Assembly: GCA_028583405.1 (NCBI GenBank)
Contig: CM053252.1
Coordinates: forward strand, 37,378,740-37,442,739
Direction of reading: 5' to 3'
DNA from: Pogonophryne albipinna
Taxonomy: Eukaryota; Chordata; Actinopteri; Perciformes; Artedidraconidae
Length of the DNA: 64,000 nt
The notes under the pieces are model-generated. The model had not been told where the DNA came from, ran no database searches, and saw only the letters and a list, made by a program, of their open reading frames with translations. Position numbers and translations under genes: made by a program. Of the stretch, positions 57,273 to 64,000 are shown in pieces; within the stretch, counting starts at the first letter, position 1; each line of letters opens with the position of its first letter.

Positions 57273-57757
57273 AATACAGATTTAGATATGGCCTGTTGAG
57301 GCATCGGGGTCTTTGTATGGACAGTGGACTGTACACTTGACTGTTGTTTTAAGGAGTTTTTTTTTGCTTGGGAGACAATGTGTGCTCATATTTATTTATG
57401 TATTTATATATATATATGAGAAAGAGAGCTCTGTTTTCCAGCCTGAGTCTATTTAATTGATTGTTTTTGGTTGTGTGTGATTTTAATTTGTTATAATTAA
57501 ATGTATTTGTTTTATTTATTTAATATAATTTATATATTTTAATATTATTTCACATTTCACATTTCATTTTCATTTCACATTTCATAACAAAGTTATGTTT
57601 GAAAGGATGTACTTTAATTATTATTATATATTATCATTATGTCAGTGGTCTAAAATGGTCTTACAATGGTGCCGACAATATTATCGTTTATCGCAATAAT
57701 TTCCGGGAAAATGTATCGTCCAACAAAATTAATTATCGTGACAGGCCTACTCTGGGT

Positions 57758-59507
57758 CTCTATATACTATACTAACAACTAACTTGCATTACCAATAAGC
57801 TCAATACAACAGATCACAAAGACAGTTATAGTATGGGAAATAACCAAATCAACACAAGTACAAACCGTACAACAGTAAATAGGTTCTATGCTTACTTACT
57901 GCATGCTAAATACTATTTCCAGTGAAAGTCCTGTTGGACAGGGGTTACTCTGCTTGCAGGCTTAGCTGGCAAATCCAATGAGATGAAAAGAAGCCGGGCT
58001 GAGGTTGTTGTTGCAACCTGATGCTTGGTTACTGGGCATTGCTGACAAGCCCTGCTCTAATAGGATTAATCTGCTTCCAAACACACTGCAGCTTGATCTG
58101 ATTTCTAGACGATGTGTAGGTGTCAACGATTGGGCATGTGTTTCTGTCTCCTCTCGGGGCGTTTTTTATAATTACTCTGCACATATTGATTATGTAATGT
58201 AGTCGAGACAGAGAACGTATGGTAACATGAAACCTTGGTTCTATGAGTGAAGAGATTATCTCTTCAGCTCTTACACCGCATTGAAATGACCAGCAATAAA
58301 ACGGCTCTGTACTGACTCCATGTCGGCACAGGTGCTTTTTAAACATAATCATAGTGTGGTCGGGCAAGCCCCTTTTTTAAAAGAAGTTTCCAATTACTGT
58401 GAAACCCAAGTTTTCCATAAGAATTTAATGTATAACCAAATGTAATGTAGAAATATTCTTTTAATTGAGAAAAACATGGTTACAATGTAAGCATTAGACC
58501 TCTGGCCGACGTCGTTCCCATTCTCTCCGCTTCAAGAGAGGGAACCTCTTCTCTCTTTGTCTCACATGAGTTATTTTCTCCTTTCCTGCATTTTCCTCTA
58601 CCTCATCCTTTTTTAACACACACATGCAAGAAGACAAGACATCACCATGGAGGACATTAGCAGTAAATAGATGCCCTGCCTACACACACAAATAATCACA
58701 CGGAAAGTATCTTCATATCTAGAGCTGCACATTACATGTTCCAGCAGTCATCAGTAGGGAGGTACGGCCTTAAGTGTGTCAGTAAAGACAGAGTGGCCTA
58801 ATTTGATTCCTCCTAGTAGACTCTGAGGATAAGAGTAGTTCATAATGAATGCGTATCCCTAAGAGATCCACTGAAACTCTGTCTTTCTATGTCTCAGGAA
58901 GACATACACGGTGTGATGCTAACAAACTGGAGCGGCTCTCAATGACCAGAATAGCCTCATCAATTCAGAAGTGGATCATTCATCTCAAGGACAAATGGGC
59001 AGAGGGACATCGTTTGAATGGAGGCACTTTCTGCTTGCTTTATTGCACATTTAGATAGAATTGAATATGTAAGCTGGAGATTGGGATGTCGGTCAGTTTG
59101 TAGGTCAGTCACTTCCAGGGCAAATTTGTGTCTACTTGTAGATCTCTTCAACAGGATTGAACGAAGAGAAGATTTCAGATATAAGAGATTACTTTATCGT
59201 CAGCCAACTGTATAGTGTGCAGTACATAGAGGAACACCATTTTTACCTTTAATTGCCTTTTTTGACCAAGTCTCTGGGATGACTCACATGTAATGATTGG
59301 GTTGGGATTCTAACAGCAACGTTAATATACCTTTGAAAGGTCCACGCATGGTTAAAGGTGTACCTCTTTGTCTTGGAACCACGGCAGGACAGAATAGTAC
59401 TGGGTAAACATAATTGACGGACAAGCCAATACTGGACCGATGGATGGGTGTGTTGTGAAGATGAACAGATGGACATGGGAACACTAGGATGATAGACGCT
59501 GTATACC
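57758..59507. other. Unannotated stretch
   Basis: No coding, splice or terminal-repeat signal could be supported. Confidence 0.45.
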
Positions 59508-59760
59508 AGTGGTTCTCAAACTTTTTCTGGCATTCCCCACTTTGAACAGGCGGGCCTTTTCAAGCCCCACCTGTTCCTCATCGCTCCAATAAAATGTCAA
59601 GCTTAAAATTGTCAAATGTATCGTTCTATAACAGGGGTCTCCAACCTTTTTTAGGATGAGAGCTACTTTCAAAATATAAAACAAGTCGTGAGCTACTTTT
59701 ACTCCTCTTTTTGTGTTTTTTGCAGTGTATATATTTAGCACATTTTAACATTATTATATG
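59508..59760. repeat. Two hAT-type termini, close together
   Basis: CAGTGGTTCTCAAACTTTTT (59508) and CAGGGGTCTCCAACCTTTTT (59633) are typical left ends of hAT/Charlie-type elements. The second continues ggatgagagctac. Their right ends or duplications were not identified, so these may be nested fragments. Confidence 0.5.
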
Positions 59761-59879
59761 CTTACCTTTAACCTTTGTTTAACCTTTAACCTGTTTGGGT
59801 CTGTGGGACCCGTTTGCAGTGTTTACTAAAATAACATGTATGCAATTTAATTATTTTAACCTGCTTTATTTGGGAGTGG

Positions 59880-60050
59880 ACCTCACATCCTAGGGGGGTC
59901 CGGGGGCATGCACCCCCAGGAAGATTTTTTTTTAAATGTTGAAGTTAAAAGCATCAATCTGGTGCACCAAAATGAATTTATGGATACAGCTCTCAACACT
60001 CAGATGAAAGGGAGCTGTATACTTTTCAATAATCCAAACATCTTTAGAAT
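59880..60050 (+). repeat. Fragment of the 'gaagttaaaagcatcaatctgg' repeat, copy 2
   Basis: It shares gttaaaagcatcaatctggt and catgcacccccaggaagatt with 19655-19860. Confidence 0.6.
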
Positions 60051-60225
60051 ATGATCACAACCAACAACAAATCATTTAAACTTGTTTATTCTTATCTTAT
60101 GTTACCTATAGCATTCTTTCTTTTTATTTATGCATATTTTACTAATCACTCCCCTTTTTTTACACACTGGAATGATTTCTTACTTTATTATTTACAACTA
60201 GGCTATATTAAATAGATAAAGGTGT

Positions 60226-60309
<84 letters not shown>
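60226..60309. repeat. (CT)n microsatellite
   Basis: About 84 bases of pure CT followed by a short CA tract. Confidence 0.95.
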
Positions 60310-60318
<9 letters not shown>

Positions 60319-60320
60319 TA

Positions 60321-60894
60321 CCTCATTCACATCAACGATGTTTCAGGGCCGGTTCGGAGCTGGAGCTTGAAAAGCATCGGGTTTTCCTGTTCACACCGCA
60401 GCGGAGCAGCCTCTTAGCTCCAGAATCCGGTTAGTTTCAAGCACCAAAAAATTGTCCGGCCAGAGCAAAAGCACTGCATACGTCAGGCTTACGTCGAGGC
60501 GGGGGCAGGGGCGGGATCAACTCCTGAACAACAACAAAAAGCCCGCGTTTTATCCAGCTTGTACACAACGATGGAGAAACTTAACAAGCAGCAGTGGTCC
60601 ACTGAAGAGACCAGCTACCTACTGGGAATCTGGTCTTCCGAAGAGGCACAGAGGAAGCTGGAGCACAATCGGCCATTGTTGTTGTTGTGAGCTGTGAGGG
60701 GTTTCCGCGCGGTTTGGCTTTATGAAGCAGGCACGCAAACGGTTACGTCATGACACAAACGATGACGCAATGACGCAGCACCAGTCGGACTCTGGGCAGT
60801 GTGAAAAGAGCCAGAGCTAAACCGAAGAACCTGTTCTGAACCTGAAAAGCTCTAGCACGGAGCTTGAACCGGAGTTGCGTTGGTGTGAATGAGG
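60321..60894 (+). mobile_element. Harbinger-like non-autonomous element with Myb/SANT ORF
   Basis: The ends tcattcacatcaacg and (inverted) tcattcacaccaacg are near-identical. Further in, ggttcggagctggagctt and its inverse aagctctagcacggagcttg occur. The ORF at 60571-60690 carries a Myb/SANT-like start of the type found in PIF/Harbinger. The duplication was not resolved with confidence (ta-containing flank). Confidence 0.62.
60571..60690 (+). CDS. Small Myb/SANT-like ORF (39 residues)
   Basis: ATG 60571 gives MEKLNKQQWSTEETSYLLGI, then WSSEEAQRKLEHNRPLLLL and TGA at 60688-60690. The W..EE...LL.IW spacing resembles the first part of the Myb/SANT-like DNA-binding protein of PIF/Harbinger transposons. 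Only about a third of a full domain is present. It is too short for the standard gene length cut-off. Confidence 0.55.
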   Translation: MEKLNKQQWSTEETSYLLGIWSSEEAQRKLEHNRPLLLL

Positions 60895-61100
60895 TAACAG
60901 AGGCTGTGTGCTCCTCCGTGTCGATGACGGCTTGCGTTAAAAAATAATAATAAACATAGGCCTATTTGTAAAGTGGGGGGACAAACGGGATTTCGAAAAG
61001 TGTCACGGTTAAACTCCTTATGCAGTGGTGAGGTGCCGCTCCACATTGCTTTTCTTCCCCACTGCAAAGCTGTTTTCCCGGTGGCAAATTGGATTCATAG

Positions 61101-62860
<1,760 letters not shown>

Positions 62861-62863
62861 AAG

Positions 62864-63060
62864 GTGGGGTAGGTAATTTTGGAGAAACCAGCACGAGTGC
62901 GCTAGAATTTGAAAATACACAGCCGGAAAAAAACGTTTTAATTGTTATCTCTCTTTGGCATTAATTAATTAATATAGGAAACTAAAGTGTAGTGAATAGA
63001 TATAGGATAGATCACTTTGAGACAATTACCTATGGCATCTTCCAAACACCAAGCCAGTGA
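62864..63060. repeat. Left end of a TTAA-type MITE
   Basis: ttaaaggtggggtaggtaatt is a TTAA-flanked end in the style of the MITEs at 17244 and 39608. The right end was not found. Confidence 0.4.
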
Positions 63061-63671
63061 GCCAGACCTGCCTCAGGCTAACCCGGCAACAGGGTTGTGT
63101 GTACTGTATTTGATAACTATTCAAATCTACTGTGATAGTTTAATTCTGTGCTCTGTGTTTTTGTGTTTGGAAATGAAGCTATAGTTTGCCTAAAAAGGGG
63201 ATTTGTGAGAACACAGACTCCCCTGTGACACAATCCCCTTTTTTACTTTTTTATCCCAAAGTTTTTCATTTCTTCTTCACATTCTCAGCCATGGGCACTG
63301 AGGATACAGATATTGGGATAAGAGCCACACCCCTCCCACACATAATCAAATACAAACATATCAGCTCTGCTCTAAGCTGCGGTATTTAACCACATTCTCC
63401 CACCAACGTATGAAATAACTTAGAGGAGAGAGAGAGAGACACAGAGAGAGAGAAAAGTTGGAGTAGGAGCACCTTGTCTATATTTAGAAGGCCAGACAAT
63501 GTTTTCAGACTGCAAAGGTTTGATACATTTTGTAGAAGCTTTGAAAAATCAATAAGTTCATCTACACAAGAACTGTAGTTGAGTCCTATTATGACAACAG
63601 TACGCTACTTGGTGTTTCTCCTCATCTACGTTTGAGTATCAAATGTAATTTGAAATTGCTTCAGCTCACAA

Positions 63672-64000
63672 GACATTACAATATTACCCCTTGACTGCCT
63701 CACAGTTTTCAGATGCTTTTAATACTTATCCGATTTGTAAATTAGAGGTGAACTGTGCTTTTAGTGCGGATGAGCTTATCTCTTTGTTTGATTCGACATG
63801 CACACTAATACTGGATTCCGTTGCTCCTTTTACGCTTAGACGCAACAAAGTTCTCTCAGAGCCGTGGCTCAATGATTGTACTCGCGCTTTTAGACGCGCT
63901 TGTAGGCGTGCAGAGAGAAAATGGAAAAAGGATAAACTTCATGTCTCCTTAGAAATTCTTCGTGCTTGCCTTTCCGATTATCAGACGGCAGTCAAAGCAG
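63672..64000 (+). pseudogene. LINE ORF2 fragment (endonuclease-RT linker), runs off the window
   Basis: The open frame reads ASQFSDAFNTYPICKLEV, LISLFDSTCTLILDSVAPF, EPWLNDCTRAFRRACRRA and ERKWKKDKLHVSLEILRACL. The PWLND and RRAERKWKK blocks are the linker between endonuclease and reverse transcriptase in L2/CR1/Rex-type LINEs. The frame remains open at the window end, so the RT may follow. It differs in sequence from the LINE at 6690-12095. Confidence 0.75.

Larger units (their letters stand above)
47418..57749 (+). mobile_element. hAT element, outer layer of a five-level nest
   Basis: Ends TAGGCCTGTCGCGATAAT and TAGGCCTGTCACGATAAT (17 of 18) and a perfect duplication ctctgggt (47410-47417 and 57750-57757). 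Its own sequence is about 1 kb: 47418-47572 and 56898-57749. The 57043-57272 segment encodes a BED finger. The rest of the span is inserted material. Confidence 0.88.

Overview
The window looks like a transposon-rich teleost fish chromosome segment. The reasons are the mix of elements (L2-like LINE, many short hAT, PIF/Harbinger-like and TTAA-flanked elements, a Ty3/gypsy element with 212-base LTRs, a DIRS-like element, a THAP/P-type element, long GT and CT microsatellites) and two spliced genes with ordinary vertebrate splice signals. There is no sign of bacterial or operon-like organisation. All boundaries below were read by eye from terminal inverted repeats (TIRs), target-site duplications (TSDs), splice sites and translated motifs.

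Host genes. (1) 273-3383, minus strand: two phase-compatible exons of a Golgi galactose-3-O-sulfotransferase (gal3st2-like), one with the type II membrane anchor and one with the stem and PAPS-binding loop. The rest lies outside the window on both sides. (2) 25358-29132, minus strand: a proposed multi-exon gene with a six-codon first exon, a C2H2-like finger exon, and an exon carrying a 24-base coding minisatellite (eight-residue repeats). Downstream exons and an AATAAA signal are less certain.

Layout. 1-5.7 kb: sulfotransferase gene with an hAT-in-hAT nest in its intron, then a 6-bp-TSD element. 6.7-12.1 kb: L2-like LINE, broken in its reverse transcriptase by a BED-finger hAT. 15-19.1 kb: Harbinger-like MITE, TTAA MITE, and an internally deleted hAT keeping both its BED finger and its dimerisation tail. 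21.2-21.9 kb: foldback element. 23.8-25.3 kb: minus-strand LINE 3' end split by a hAT with a TTF-type finger. 25.4-29.1 kb: zinc-finger gene. 29.3-34.4 kb: 5-kb element with THAP and P-type transposase pieces, itself hit by a hAT. 34.5-37.3 kb: another hAT containing a Crypton-like tyrosine recombinase remnant and a 44-bp near-perfect hairpin. 37.6-39.1 kb: giant foldback with minisatellite tips. 39.7-42.6 kb: DIRS-like retroelement lacking most of its reverse transcriptase. 44 kb: BED-finger hAT remnant. 47.4-57.7 kb: a five-level nest (hAT, long-TIR element, Ty3/gypsy, TA-flanked element, TTAA MITE). 59.5-60.9 kb: hAT ends, CT microsatellite, and a Harbinger-like element with a tiny Myb/SANT ORF. 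63.7-64 kb: start of another LINE fragment running off the window.

The recurring theme is short DNA transposons that lost the catalytic core but kept the DNA-binding finger. No complete, intact transposase or polymerase was found.
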